From Brevibacterium aurantiacum (GTDB taxonomy: Bacteria > Actinomycetota > Actinomycetes > Actinomycetales > Brevibacteriaceae), in NCBI RefSeq assembly GCF_900169065.1, contig NZ_FXZB01000003.1:1-64000 (forward strand): 64,000 nucleotides of DNA, read 5' to 3'. Within the stretch, counting starts at the first letter, position 1; each line of letters opens with the position of its first letter. Shown here piece by piece: positions 1 to 8,069 of the stretch. A program made the position numbers and the translations under genes. The notes under the pieces were generated by a model, which was given only the letters and a program-made list of their open reading frames with translations, made no database searches and was not told the DNA's origin.

Positions 1-190
1 ACGGCCCGAAATGCTCGCGCGGCAGGTCACGCCAGGCGATGCCAGCGCGGTAGCGGTAGACGATTCCTTCGACGATTCGCCGGTTGTTCTCAAACGGTCG
101 GGCTCTTTTGCCGACGTTTGAGGGCAGAAGTGGTTCGATCTTCTCCCACTGCTCATCAGTGAAGACTCGGTGTCGTTGCTGTGTAGTCAC
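1..190 (-). CDS. IS5-family (IS427 group) transposase, 5' part
   Basis: The partial protein begins at a GTG at 188-190 (MTTQQRHRVFTDEQWEKIEP) and reads on through RPFENNRRIVEGI and YRYRAGIAWRDLP to the window edge. The DEQWE-x-IEPLLP start and the RxxVEGIxYRYRxGIxWRDLP block are characteristic of the N-terminal DUF4096 half of IS5/IS427 transposases. The DDE catalytic residues lie outside the window, so whether the copy is intact cannot be judged. A T-rich gap separates it from the next gene. Confidence 0.8.
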   Translation of the reverse strand, partial: MTTQQRHRVFTDEQWEKIEPLLPSNVGKRARPFENNRRIVEGIVYRYRAGIAWRDLPREHFGP

Positions 191-240
191 GTCTCCACCG
201 TGCCAGTCCTGGAATGGTCAATAAAGGAGACACGCCCTAG
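1..240 (-). mobile_element. IS5-family insertion sequence, one end only
   Basis: The transposase reading frame runs off the left edge of the window, so only the 5' end of the element is present. The sequence just outside the gene, ending at a CTAG at 237-240, reads CTAGGGCGTGTCTCC when taken inward. That resembles the terminal repeats of IS5/IS427-group elements, which often insert at CTAG or TA targets. The outer boundary is inferred from this resemblance; the other end and the target duplication are outside the window. Confidence 0.6.
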
Positions 241-297
241 AATCCCGGTCACCTGAGGTCAACAGAGTCCTCGACGAGAAAGGCAAGTGCGCAAGCG

Positions 298-657
298 TCA
301 CCACGGGTTCGCAAGCTGCCATTTCTCGAACCAGTACCGGTCCCCTTGGTAGTGCGACTCGGAGGGCTTGAAGCCCTTGAGATCCGAATGCTCGACCAGC
401 CAGGCCCGCACCAGCTCGGGCACTTCATCCATCCGCTCCCGCCAATCGTCGAGCGGGAGCAGGAGCACCGCGCCGTCGTCAGATGAGAGCCGGCACGAAT
501 ACGTCGGCAGCCCCTCAGTGTTCTGCGAATGCGTATAGCTGATCTGGTCGCAGCCTGTCGTGAGGTAGAAGCGAATGAACTCACCGCAGACGTCTGAGCA
601 CAGCGACTTGAAGTCCTGATACCGGGAGAGCCATTCCGGCCGGCTGTATTCGGTCAT
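298..657 (-). CDS. hypothetical protein, 119 aa
   Basis: This soluble, acidic protein is rich in Trp and Tyr (DYW/WFEKW-type segments near the C-terminus). It has no membrane segment, no signal peptide and no motif I recognise. It reads away from the IS end and may be a small stand-alone protein of a lineage-specific family. The alternative frame on the same strand (249-584) has Arg/Ser-rich composition typical of a shadow, so this frame is preferred. No function is proposed. Confidence 0.5.
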   Translation of the reverse strand: MTEYSRPEWLSRYQDFKSLCSDVCGEFIRFYLTTGCDQISYTHSQNTEGLPTYSCRLSSDDGAVLLLPLDDWRERMDEVPELVRAWLVEHSDLKGFKPSESHYQGDRYWFEKWQLANPW

Positions 658-720
658 ACGTTCTATTATGCATCTGTGGTGAGGTGATTGTGAATCTGCC
701 CGCGAACTGCTCGCTGCCGG

Positions 721-2253
721 TCATGTCAATCTTCTCGCGGCCTTTGCGATGTTCTGCGCCAGATGGGGAAAGATCTTCCTGCGAAGCGGCGTAACAGCTG
801 CCCAGTAGATTCTGCTTCGCACCCCTGACGGGTTGAACATGGCTCGCTGCCGAAACGAGCAACCCGTTGCTTGGTCCGTCATAGTGAATTCAAGCCAGAT
901 ATCCCCCGCGTGTTCAATTTCTGCACGCAGCAGCACCCGAGACGTCGGTTCCATCTCCACAATCGTCCAACAGGCGATGGGGTCGCCTTCCCTCACACCA
1001 GTGAGAAAGCGAGGACCACGGCTGGGACCGGCACTCCCGAAGATACGGTCCTGCAGTCTTCTCAGCTTTGATGCCGGAGGCTGTGAATTCCACCAGCGCT
1101 CCCTACCGATGCTGGCAACGATAGTCCACAGCTGATCGGCACGAAGATCGGGAAAGACAAAGGCTCGGCCATCTTCGATCAGCTGACTCCCTGCCCAGTG
1201 CGGATCAATAGGCAGCGAGTCAGCGGCTTCGCTCAGTTCATCGATATCAGCCTCCCAGTCCGTACCGATTGCCCCTTCCGTCTCCGCTGCCCGGAAGAGC
1301 GCCAGCTCGACTGCCTGCTCGTAGGTGAGGAGCCCAGCGGCAGGAGGAGGTATGAGGGAGTCTATGGCGTGTTCGTCGGCAACCGCGTCTTCCTGCAAAG
1401 ACTGCACAAGCGGCAGAGTGAGCGTCAAGGGCAGAGGAGTGACCAGCCCCACCCACAGCCCCGACAGAAGGGGTGCAGGAATCGGCAGATTGAACACGTG
1501 CCTTGGCTTGAGACCCGCGATTCGGCTGAAGGACTTCACGACCTCGGCGTAGGTCAGAACGTCACCTGATCCGATATCGAAGGACCTATTCACGCGACCC
1601 AGGACTTCAACAGCTGACACCAGGTAGTAGAGGACATCACGGATCGCCAGAGGCTCAACCCGATTCGACACCCAGTTCGGTGCAGGTATCCAACGCAATT
1701 CTGTTGCCAAATGTCGAATCATCTCGAATGATGCCGATCCCGCCCCTATGATGATCCCGGCTTGGAACACGATCGCGTCGACGGGAGCCTCGATGAATAT
1801 CTGCCCAACATGCGCTCGTGAGCGCATATGCGCTGAGAGTTCACCAGAGTCAGGGTGAAGTCCCCCGAGATAGATGATCCGATTGACGTGAGCGAATTCT
1901 GCAGCGGAAGCGACACGAGAGGCGGAGCGCGTTTCACGAGACTCGAAGACGATTCCAGAATTCATCGAATGAACCAAGTAGAAGACGACGTCGACACCTG
2001 ACATCGCTTCGACCAGACCGTCACCATCGTCGAGATCGACCGTGAAGATCGTCACGTCGGTCGACCACGGCATCTCGGCGAGCTTCTCGGGCGAGCGCAC
2101 GGCAACACTGACTGCATGACCGGCCCGCAGGAGCCTTGGGACCAAGCGTGCGCCAACATACCCGGTTGCCCCAAGAACCAGTACTCGTCGTGGGTGCTGC
2201 ACTTTCGGGATGCCGCCTTCCGGCTGAGATTCTCCAGTCACTCCGGCACGCAC
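721..2253 (-). CDS. NAD(P)-binding SDR protein with C-terminal DUF2867
   Basis: The 510-residue protein has a Rossmann fold at the N-terminus: VLVLGATGYVGARL (about residues 24-37) is the GxxGxxG dinucleotide site of atypical short-chain dehydrogenases (NmrA/YwnB-like). The middle third continues the SDR fold. The last ~150 residues (from about WNSQPPASKLRRLQDRIFG) match the DUF2867 layout that is often fused to it. The substrate is unknown, and these fusions are usually predicted soluble oxidoreductases or redox sensors. The start is a GTG at 2251-2253; a later GTG just before the HPRRVLVLG stretch is possible. It is divergent from the DUF2505-like gene, with about 175 bp between them and no clear promoter seen. 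Confidence 0.8.
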   Translation of the reverse strand: MRAGVTGESQPEGGIPKVQHPRRVLVLGATGYVGARLVPRLLRAGHAVSVAVRSPEKLAEMPWSTDVTIFTVDLDDGDGLVEAMSGVDVVFYLVHSMNSGIVFESRETRSASRVASAAEFAHVNRIIYLGGLHPDSGELSAHMRSRAHVGQIFIEAPVDAIVFQAGIIIGAGSASFEMIRHLATELRWIPAPNWVSNRVEPLAIRDVLYYLVSAVEVLGRVNRSFDIGSGDVLTYAEVVKSFSRIAGLKPRHVFNLPIPAPLLSGLWVGLVTPLPLTLTLPLVQSLQEDAVADEHAIDSLIPPPAAGLLTYEQAVELALFRAAETEGAIGTDWEADIDELSEAADSLPIDPHWAGSQLIEDGRAFVFPDLRADQLWTIVASIGRERWWNSQPPASKLRRLQDRIFGSAGPSRGPRFLTGVREGDPIACWTIVEMEPTSRVLLRAEIEHAGDIWLEFTMTDQATGCSFRQRAMFNPSGVRSRIYWAAVTPLRRKIFPHLAQNIAKAARRLT

Positions 2254-2429
2254 CGATCATGGTGAAATGGATTCACGGCATCCTCAGCAATCATATTGAG
2301 AGTGTAAGCCTCTACGTCCAATGATTCCGTTTGACTGCGCATTGAACTAGCATCAGTAGGCGATCAGCTGAAATCAAAAACTGTCCTCGGCGTGACGCGA
2401 CGAAACTGCCCCGTGAGATACTTGCCATC

Positions 2430-2903
2430 ATGCAACGTGCGACTTTGAAACGCCGAGCGGCGATGTGGCCGGCAGAGATTCTCGACCGCATCGCCGACGA
2501 GGGAACGTGGCGCACAGACGGAGCAACTTTAACGGTCCACTCCCACCGAGTTGAGGGGCTCGATCTGACTGCATCAACGCCTCTGTCCGACAACGGAGTG
2601 CCGACTGCAGCACAGCGATTTCTGGGTACTGATCCTAAACTCATCCAGCGCCTGCGTTCCGCCCCTGTTGCAGACACGGCCGCAGTTGCCAGTCTCAACA
2701 TCGACGCTGAGATCCCTGGCGCACCCCTCGAGGTCCACGTGGAAATCACCATGCTCCGTCAGGACGACAATTTCACCGATGTTCTCGCAGTGATCGAGAC
2801 GGTTTGTTCCCTGCCGCTCGTGGGCAAAGCGATCGAATCCGGGGCTCAGCCCCATATCAAAGACATGATCTCCGTCAGCCTCGACAGACTTTCGGATCTC
2901 TAG
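2430..2903 (+). CDS. DUF2505-like protein
   Basis: The 157-residue protein ends with a stretch containing SLPLVGKAIE, followed by an amphipathic helix. This is the typical close of actinobacterial DUF2505 proteins (PlvGgxxE motif), which adopt a SRPBCC-like lipid/ligand-binding fold. The N-terminal third matches the family less clearly. The frame stays open upstream to 2346 without a good start codon, so either this ATG is the start or the N-terminus has decayed. No ribosome binding site of note lies before it. Role unknown. Confidence 0.55.
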   Translation: MQRATLKRRAAMWPAEILDRIADEGTWRTDGATLTVHSHRVEGLDLTASTPLSDNGVPTAAQRFLGTDPKLIQRLRSAPVADTAAVASLNIDAEIPGAPLEVHVEITMLRQDDNFTDVLAVIETVCSLPLVGKAIESGAQPHIKDMISVSLDRLSDL

Positions 2904-3060
2904 ACCACCCCTCAAAGCACCTGCCGTCAGAATGGGGCGATCCTCCTATAAACCAGGCGGGAAGTCCTGACGGTGGAGTTCAGCACTGGAATTCGACTTA
3001 CGGAGCCCCTTTCCTGCCATTCGCCTGATGCCACTGAAACCCAGCGACTAGACTGAATGA

Positions 3061-3240
3061 GTACGTTTCCCGGCGAGCGTCCGCGAGCTGTTCGGCAATG
3101 TCTCTCCGGCCGGGTACACCTCGGGCACGGGCTGGGCGGCAGACAACCCGATTCTCTACGCGGTGATCAGCTGCGTGGCAGTGATTGCGATCTTCTCCAC
3201 CCTTGCCGTATCCCAGTACCGGAGAATCAGCAGGAGATGA
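3061..3240 (+). pseudogene. relic of ABC-2 type permease C-terminus
   Basis: One frame between an in-frame TGA (3058-3060) and a TGA at 3238-3240 encodes VRELFGN, then a Gly/Trp segment, a hydrophobic helix (LYAVISCVAVIAIFSTLAV) and YRRISRR. This is the usual ending of DrrB-type ABC-2 permeases: RELFGN, last transmembrane helix, then a YRR tail. Nothing upstream resembles the rest of the permease or its ATPase, so only about 58 codons survive. The stop overlaps the ATG of the phosphopantetheinyl transferase (ATGA), which suggests the two genes were once translationally coupled. Confidence 0.6.
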
Positions 3241-3965
3241 CCCGGGACACTATCGAATACCTGCTCTGCGATGTCAGCTCGGTGGGCCGTGCGCGTGAGG
3301 AACACCGCTGGCTGGACTCCGTTCTCTCGCCTGACGAAGTGGCGCAAGAGAGCCGTCTTCGACAGACGACGAACAAGGTTGCCTATCGGAGCGCGCATAT
3401 CCTGTTCCGGCTCATGGCTGCCCGACGGCTGGGCATCGAGCCGCGAGACGCAGCAGGTCTGAGGTTCACTCGCACCTGCCGCAGCTGCGGCGGCCCCCAC
3501 GGAAAACCGCAGATCGCGGGGGCGGAGCTCAGTCTGTCACGTTCGGGTGACATGGTGGCGGTCGCCTCGGCGCCTTCGCCGTCTCATATCGGCGTCGATA
3601 TCGAATGCATTCCGAGCGAAGTCTTCGCGGGATTCGACGATTATGCGCTGGAACCAGGCGAATCCCTGTCCCCCGGTGCGAACACCACCCGCAGACGCAT
3701 CGAGCTCTGGGCAGCCAAGGAAGCTGCGCTGAAGGCAACCGGTGACGGTCTGAGTGTGGAACCCAGCGATCTCGAGGTCGTTCGAACCGACTGTGCTCCG
3801 AGCTCGGAGTACTGGGCGGCATCGATCAGAGCTGCCGTACATCCCGAACTCAACCGGCTGAGTCTGGCGATCATCCCCTGTCCACCATCTCATGCAGCCG
3901 CGTTGAGCTGTGCCGACCGTCTGCCTCTCATCTCAACAGATCTGTCGGAACTTCTCATCGGCTGA
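3237..3965 (+). CDS. 4'-phosphopantetheinyl transferase superfamily (Sfp type)
   Basis: It would transfer 4'-phosphopantetheine from CoA to a serine of acyl- or peptidyl-carrier proteins. The 242-residue protein contains a CxxCG stretch near residue 81, the Mg-binding GVDIE motif (D121, E123) and the WAAKEAALKATGDGL motif (W158, K161, E162, K166). Together these define the Sfp/AcpS superfamily, and the length is right for the monomeric Sfp class. ATG 3237 overlaps the stop of the permease relic. The open frame extends upstream to 3057, but that part belongs to the relic in another frame. No carrier protein, NRPS or PKS gene lies in the window, so its target is elsewhere. Confidence 0.85.
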   Translation: MTRDTIEYLLCDVSSVGRAREEHRWLDSVLSPDEVAQESRLRQTTNKVAYRSAHILFRLMAARRLGIEPRDAAGLRFTRTCRSCGGPHGKPQIAGAELSLSRSGDMVAVASAPSPSHIGVDIECIPSEVFAGFDDYALEPGESLSPGANTTRRRIELWAAKEAALKATGDGLSVEPSDLEVVRTDCAPSSEYWAASIRAAVHPELNRLSLAIIPCPPSHAAALSCADRLPLISTDLSELLIG

Positions 3966-4090
3966 CGACGATGTGTGCCACCCTGCTTTCCGACTGCACG
4001 GAAGACTACAGCGAAATCGTGCGTTCCTGCTCGCATGAATCACTTCTCACAGTGTGCTTGCGACTGTGTCCGAGACTGTGACCGTGTGCG

Positions 4091-4183
4091 CTATGGAGTG
4101 CCGCTGAGCATAGCGGCGACTAGGCCGAGCACCGCGATGACGGCCAAAGCAATGACGAGGACGCGTTTGAGCATACTCCCCAT
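4091..4183 (-). CDS. putative 30-aa single-span membrane peptide
   Basis: A short frame encodes a basic start (MGSMLKR) followed by one uninterrupted hydrophobic helix (VLVIALAVIAVLGLVAAML) and a SGTP tail. The composition is convincing for a small membrane protein, and it sits just downstream of the MFS gene in the same direction. The second Met (4174) has GGGGAG close before it. There is no homology evidence, so it could be a chance frame. The rest of 3966-4220 holds nothing I recognise. Confidence 0.35.
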   Translation of the reverse strand: MGSMLKRVLVIALAVIAVLGLVAAMLSGTP

Positions 4184-4220
4184 TCTACGTGGGATGTCTG
4201 GGTCGTGTCTTCGTCTCGGA

Positions 4221-6065
4221 TCACCGGTCGGTCGACTCCAGTGTGCCGCGGCGATTGCGTTTGATGTGTCCCAGCCGAATGGCTTCGCGAACCGACGAGC
4301 GGAAACGTCCGGGGCCCCACTGACGGGCACCGATAGCGCGATAGAGCTTAGTCTCGGAGACCGGCTGCAAGTCGCGGACATAGTCGATGATACCCTGCAC
4401 CTCATTGGCCGAGACTTCCGATGGGACGTCGCGCGAGGAGACTGAAGGCCACGGGGCATAACCTCCGGCCGATCCCGGCCCCGGGCGCAGCCGGTCGCGT
4501 TTCCTCGTCTGCCGATCCCCTACCGCTGTCGTCGGCTCCACGCTGCCGTCGGCACCCATGCCTTGGCTGGCACCCGCCTCGGCGGTCTTCTTCGCTTCGA
4601 CCGCCCCTTTGGTCTCATCGGCATCATCGGCGGTGAGGGGGCGGGCGATGTCCTCGAGGTTGGCACCTTCGGCCCTGACGCCGAGGAAGATCTCCGCGAT
4701 GCCACCCAATGCCATGACTCCGGCACCGATGCAGAAGGCCATGGCGACCAGGGAGCGGTTGCCGGATTCGATCATCTCGCCGAAGAGCAACGGTCCGGCG
4801 ATGCCGCCGACGGCGGTGCCGATGGCGTAGAAGAATGCGATCGCCAGTGCCCGGGTCTCCATCGGGAAGATCTCACTAACCGTGAGATATGCAGCGCTGG
4901 CACCCGATGAGGCAAGGAAGAAGCAGGCGGCGAGGATGATCAGGAAGAGCCAGGCGTTGCCGATGCCAGCGTTGAAGACGAACGCAAGGACGACTGCTAC
5001 GACAGCCGAACCTATGTAGCTGAACGAGATCATCGGCTTGCGACCGATCGTATCGAAGAGCCTGCCGAGGACGACCGGTCCGGCGAAGTTGCTCAGCGAC
5101 CACAGGATGATGAAGATCGGCACAGTCCCGGCAGCTACGCCGTAGAACCCGTGAAAGATCGTACCCAGGTTAAAGGTGATTCCGTTGTAGAGGAACGCCT
5201 GGCCGACGAAGAGCACGAGACAGAGGACCGCACGCTTCGGGTAGACCTTGAAAGCGACCTTCGCGAGTTCGGCGAAGGAGATCGTCTTGCGCTGTCGGAT
5301 CGTGATGGTCCGATCCGGTTCGGGCAACTTCTGACGTGTCGTCTCCTCGATGTCGGACTCGATGCCTTCGACGATGCGTTCGGCTTCGTCCTGCTGCCCG
5401 TGGATGAACAGCCAGCGCGGGCTTTCGGGCACGTTCTTGCGGACGACGAAGACGAAGATCGACAGCAGCGCACCGACAGCGAAAGCCAGTCGCCAACCGA
5501 TCATCTGCGGCAGGATGTCAGTGTTGAGGAAGAACAGCGTCGTCGCCGCCCCTCCCGCAGCACCGAGCCAGTAGGAGCCGTTGATGATGAGGTCGATACG
5601 ACCGCGCACTCGTGCGGGGATGAGTTCATCGATCGCCGAATTCACGGCCGCGTATTCGCCGCCAATTCCGGCTCCAGTGAGGAAACGGACCAGGAAGAAG
5701 TACCAGGGCGAGAAGGAGAACGCGGTGGCCACAGTGGCGACGAGATAGAGGATGAGGGTAATGAGGAATAGCTTTCGACGCCCGAACCTGTCGGTGAGCT
5801 GGCCGAAGACAATCGCACCGACACAGGCTCCGAGGACATAGATCGCTCCCGCGGTGCCGATCTGACCGGCAGTCATTGAGATTCCGCTGCCGTCCTCGGT
5901 CATCCGGGCGGCGACATTGCCGACCATGGTGACTTCGAGACCGTCTAGGATCCACACGCTGCCCAGGCCGACAACGACCATCCAGTGGAATCGCGCCCAC
6001 GGGAGTCGGTCAATGCGTGCCGGAACGTCTGTGGTGATGGTTCCGAGTTCGATATCTCTGTTCAC
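4221..6065 (-). CDS. MFS transporter with C-terminal winged-helix-like tail
   Basis: Twelve-span major facilitator of the sugar/organic-acid porter type. GQLTDRFGRRK lies between TM2 and TM3, RFLTGAGIGGEYAAV in TM4, PESPRWLF after TM6, and a matching LFDTIGRKP loop in the second half. Likely substrate: a small metabolite moved with protons. After TM12 come a charged linker of roughly 80 residues and an unusual C-terminal module of about 60 residues, from SANEVQGIIDYVRDLQP to GHIKRNRRG, that reads like a small helix-turn-helix or winged-helix unit. GTG 6063-6065 is chosen because the frame upstream looks non-coding; a start at 6167 would add 34 unlikely residues. The family normally ends near residue 460-480, so the tail is an addition. 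Confidence 0.8.
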   Translation of the reverse strand: MNRDIELGTITTDVPARIDRLPWARFHWMVVVGLGSVWILDGLEVTMVGNVAARMTEDGSGISMTAGQIGTAGAIYVLGACVGAIVFGQLTDRFGRRKLFLITLILYLVATVATAFSFSPWYFFLVRFLTGAGIGGEYAAVNSAIDELIPARVRGRIDLIINGSYWLGAAGGAATTLFFLNTDILPQMIGWRLAFAVGALLSIFVFVVRKNVPESPRWLFIHGQQDEAERIVEGIESDIEETTRQKLPEPDRTITIRQRKTISFAELAKVAFKVYPKRAVLCLVLFVGQAFLYNGITFNLGTIFHGFYGVAAGTVPIFIILWSLSNFAGPVVLGRLFDTIGRKPMISFSYIGSAVVAVVLAFVFNAGIGNAWLFLIILAACFFLASSGASAAYLTVSEIFPMETRALAIAFFYAIGTAVGGIAGPLLFGEMIESGNRSLVAMAFCIGAGVMALGGIAEIFLGVRAEGANLEDIARPLTADDADETKGAVEAKKTAEAGASQGMGADGSVEPTTAVGDRQTRKRDRLRPGPGSAGGYAPWPSVSSRDVPSEVSANEVQGIIDYVRDLQPVSETKLYRAIGARQWGPGRFRSSVREAIRLGHIKRNRRGTLESTDR

Positions 6066-6248
6066 CAGACACCTCGCTGTATCGCCTCGACGACTTGCTG
6101 CTGGAAGTCTATGCACGTCAGTGTGCCAGCTACAAGAGCAAAAAGTATTGACATGGTACCCCTTCAAGGGGAGGCCGTTCAGCCAACAGCACTGTCGGCA
6201 TGGCTGCGGCCGGCATCCGCGCGGCGTCGCCAGCTGAGATCTGTGTTC

Positions 6249-7520
6249 CTATGCAGATCGCGATTGTCCGCGCACCCTCTGAATGAGGATCGCAGCCAGA
6301 ACGGCACAGAGCAGATACACCACCGCGACGGCGATCCAGCCCGCACGGAATCCACCGGCCGAGCCGATGAGCAGTCCCATGCCCAACGGTCCCAGGGCGA
6401 ATCCGGTGAACATGCCTGCCGTGACCATTCCGCTGGCCGAGGCCATCGATGCCGAAGGGATCGATCGCATGAGCGCGCTCATGAGCACCACGGAGACGCC
6501 GAGCGCCGAGATTCCGTGCAAGGCGACTGCAACCCACAGAGGCCAGGCCCGACCGCTGACATCGGCAATGAAGAACAGCACTCCCCCTGCCAGTGCGATG
6601 AGCGCGAGGACGAGCAGCAGTCGCAGCCCAGAAGCACCACGGGCCATGAGCCTCGCCCAGCTCACTCGGGCGATGACGCCGATGATTCCGGCCAGGGCAG
6701 CAGTGGCACCGCCGAGCACGAGTGAGAAGTGAAGCTCACGCACGGCGAAGAGCGGCATGTAGACGTTCGTGGCCTGGACGCTGATGCCGTTGAGCAGACC
6801 GAACGCCGCCATGGCCCACACCATGCCCGGATGGCGCGGAGGTTTCGATGGGTGTGAGGGGCGCGAGGATTCCGGATCTTGCGCACCAGTGCCAGCAGCA
6901 GCCTCGGCGCTATCGGTCGTCGGCGAAGCCGCCACCGCCAACAGCGGGGTCGAGCGCAGTGAGCGCCAGGTCATCACCAGGAGGAAGATCGGGATGACGG
7001 TGATGGCCAGGGCCGCGCCCCTCCACCCCATGACTAACGCCAACGCGGGGAAGGCGAGGCTCGAGACCAGCTGGCTGACCTGGACCCCAGACTGTTTGAT
7101 GCCGACCCAGCCGATCCGGCGGGAGCCGGGAACACGCTCGAGGAGAATCCGATTCGTCACACCGTTCGGGAAGGACTGGGCGACTCCGGCAAGGCCTGCG
7201 GCGACCAGCAGCAGCCCGAACCCCGCTGGCAGCGCCGCCAACACGAAGCTCGCGGCTGCGAGCAGGAAGATCGACGACATCAGCAGCAGGTCGGACCGAT
7301 TGTCGGCGAGGCGGGCCAAGGTCGCACTGCCGATCGCGGCACACCCGAAGCAGACGGTGGCCAGCAGGCCGAAGTGCGCCTCAGTGATGCCCAGGTCGGA
7401 GATGATCCGATCACTCGTCGCGCTCAGCCCGTAGAGCAGCAGCGGTCCGGCACCGACGGCACCGGTGAGGACGGTCAGAAGCCCGAGACCCGGTCCCCGT
7501 TGCTCGCTCGCGTTCACCTG
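6249..7520 (-). CDS. MFS transporter, CynX/NimT-like
   Basis: Twelve predicted spans: TM1 begins LGLLTVLTGAVGAGPLLL, and the two halves are separated by a long hydrophilic loop (about residues 205-235, Ser/Pro-rich). The arrangement resembles the cyanate/nitroimidazole (CynX/NimT) branch of the major facilitator superfamily, usually H+-driven importers or exporters. GTG 7518-7520 is chosen over the upstream in-frame start because GAGGAGGG lies about 7 nt before it. It shares direction with the other MFS gene but has its own ribosome binding site and an 183-bp gap. Substrate unknown. Confidence 0.8.
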   Translation of the reverse strand, partial: QVNASEQRGPGLGLLTVLTGAVGAGPLLLYGLSATSDRIISDLGITEAHFGLLATVCFGCAAIGSATLARLADNRSDLLLMSSIFLLAAASFVLAALPAGFGLLLVAAGLAGVAQSFPNGVTNRILLERVPGSRRIGWVGIKQSGVQVSQLVSSLAFPALALVMGWRGAALAITVIPIFLLVMTWRSLRSTPLLAVAASPTTDSAEAAAGTGAQDPESSRPSHPSKPPRHPGMVWAMAAFGLLNGISVQATNVYMPLFAVRELHFSLVLGGATAALAGIIGVIARVSWARLMARGASGLRLLLVLALIALAGGVLFFIADVSGRAWPLWVAVALHGISALGVSVVLMSALMRSIPSASMASASGMVTAGMFTGFALGPLGMGLLIGSAGGFRAGWIAVAVVYLLCAVLAAILIQRVRGQSRSA

Positions 7521-7630
7521 CCACCCTCCTCGCATCCCACTCCAGCATGTTAGGCCCTGGCGAGGTTGAAGTGGGATGAGTCCGACTGGTGGCCACGAAC
7601 CATTCGAGCAAAAGGTCCGGCTGGAGCAAG

Positions 7631-7870
7631 TCAGACCGAGAGCTCAGACTCCACCTCGGCGGCGTCCGGATGCCGATAAGTGCCAAGAGTGCGGACTCCT
7701 GGGATCGCCAACCCATATCGGAGCCCGAGGAACTCGAACGTCCACTCGGTCACCTGCCTCGCGCTGATCGCCTCAAGCGGAACAGAATAAAAGCGGCGTC
7801 GGGTCATCAGCCGTTCCCACCCGGGAAAGATAATTGTCAGATGCCTGTTGTTGACGGTGACTGCGGTCAT
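7631..7870 (-). CDS. small PH-like domain protein, probably truncated
   Basis: The 79-residue product has a beta-rich pattern (LTIIFPGWERL, FYSVPLEAISARQV) followed by LRYGLAIPGVRTLGTY. That resembles the first part of actinobacterial bacterial-PH-like proteins, in which GxxxPGxxxxGTY precedes further strands. Here the frame stops soon after GTY, so the domain looks cut short. ATG 7868-7870 is preceded by GAAGGA six bases away, a good ribosome binding site. Function unknown. Confidence 0.5.
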   Translation of the reverse strand: MTAVTVNNRHLTIIFPGWERLMTRRRFYSVPLEAISARQVTEWTFEFLGLRYGLAIPGVRTLGTYRHPDAAEVESELSV

Positions 7871-8009
7871 GCTGATTCCTTCGCTCAAGGAGGGCAGGAG
7901 GCCCTTGTCTCAGCGTATTCGCGACCAGTCTTCGTCCGCGTCCCCCTGAGGATCGACTTCCCGGTCCGCCGTGCGGCGGAGTCAGCCTTCGGCTTTTCAC
8001 ACGCCCCTC

Positions 8010-8069
8010 GGGCTGAGGCGATGGGCTCCGGGCTCAGGCGATGCGCTCTGGGCTTAGGCCACCCGTTCT
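8010..8069. repeat. 20-bp degenerate tandem repeat x3 at the fdhD stop
   Basis: Three 20-bp units begin at 8010, 8030 and 8050, each opening GGGCT(G/C/T)AGGC. The first two differ at three positions and the third is more diverged. A partial fourth (GGG) starts at 8070. The third unit contains the fdhD stop codon (8054-8056), so the array runs from the end of the gene into the intergenic space. Confidence 0.7.
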
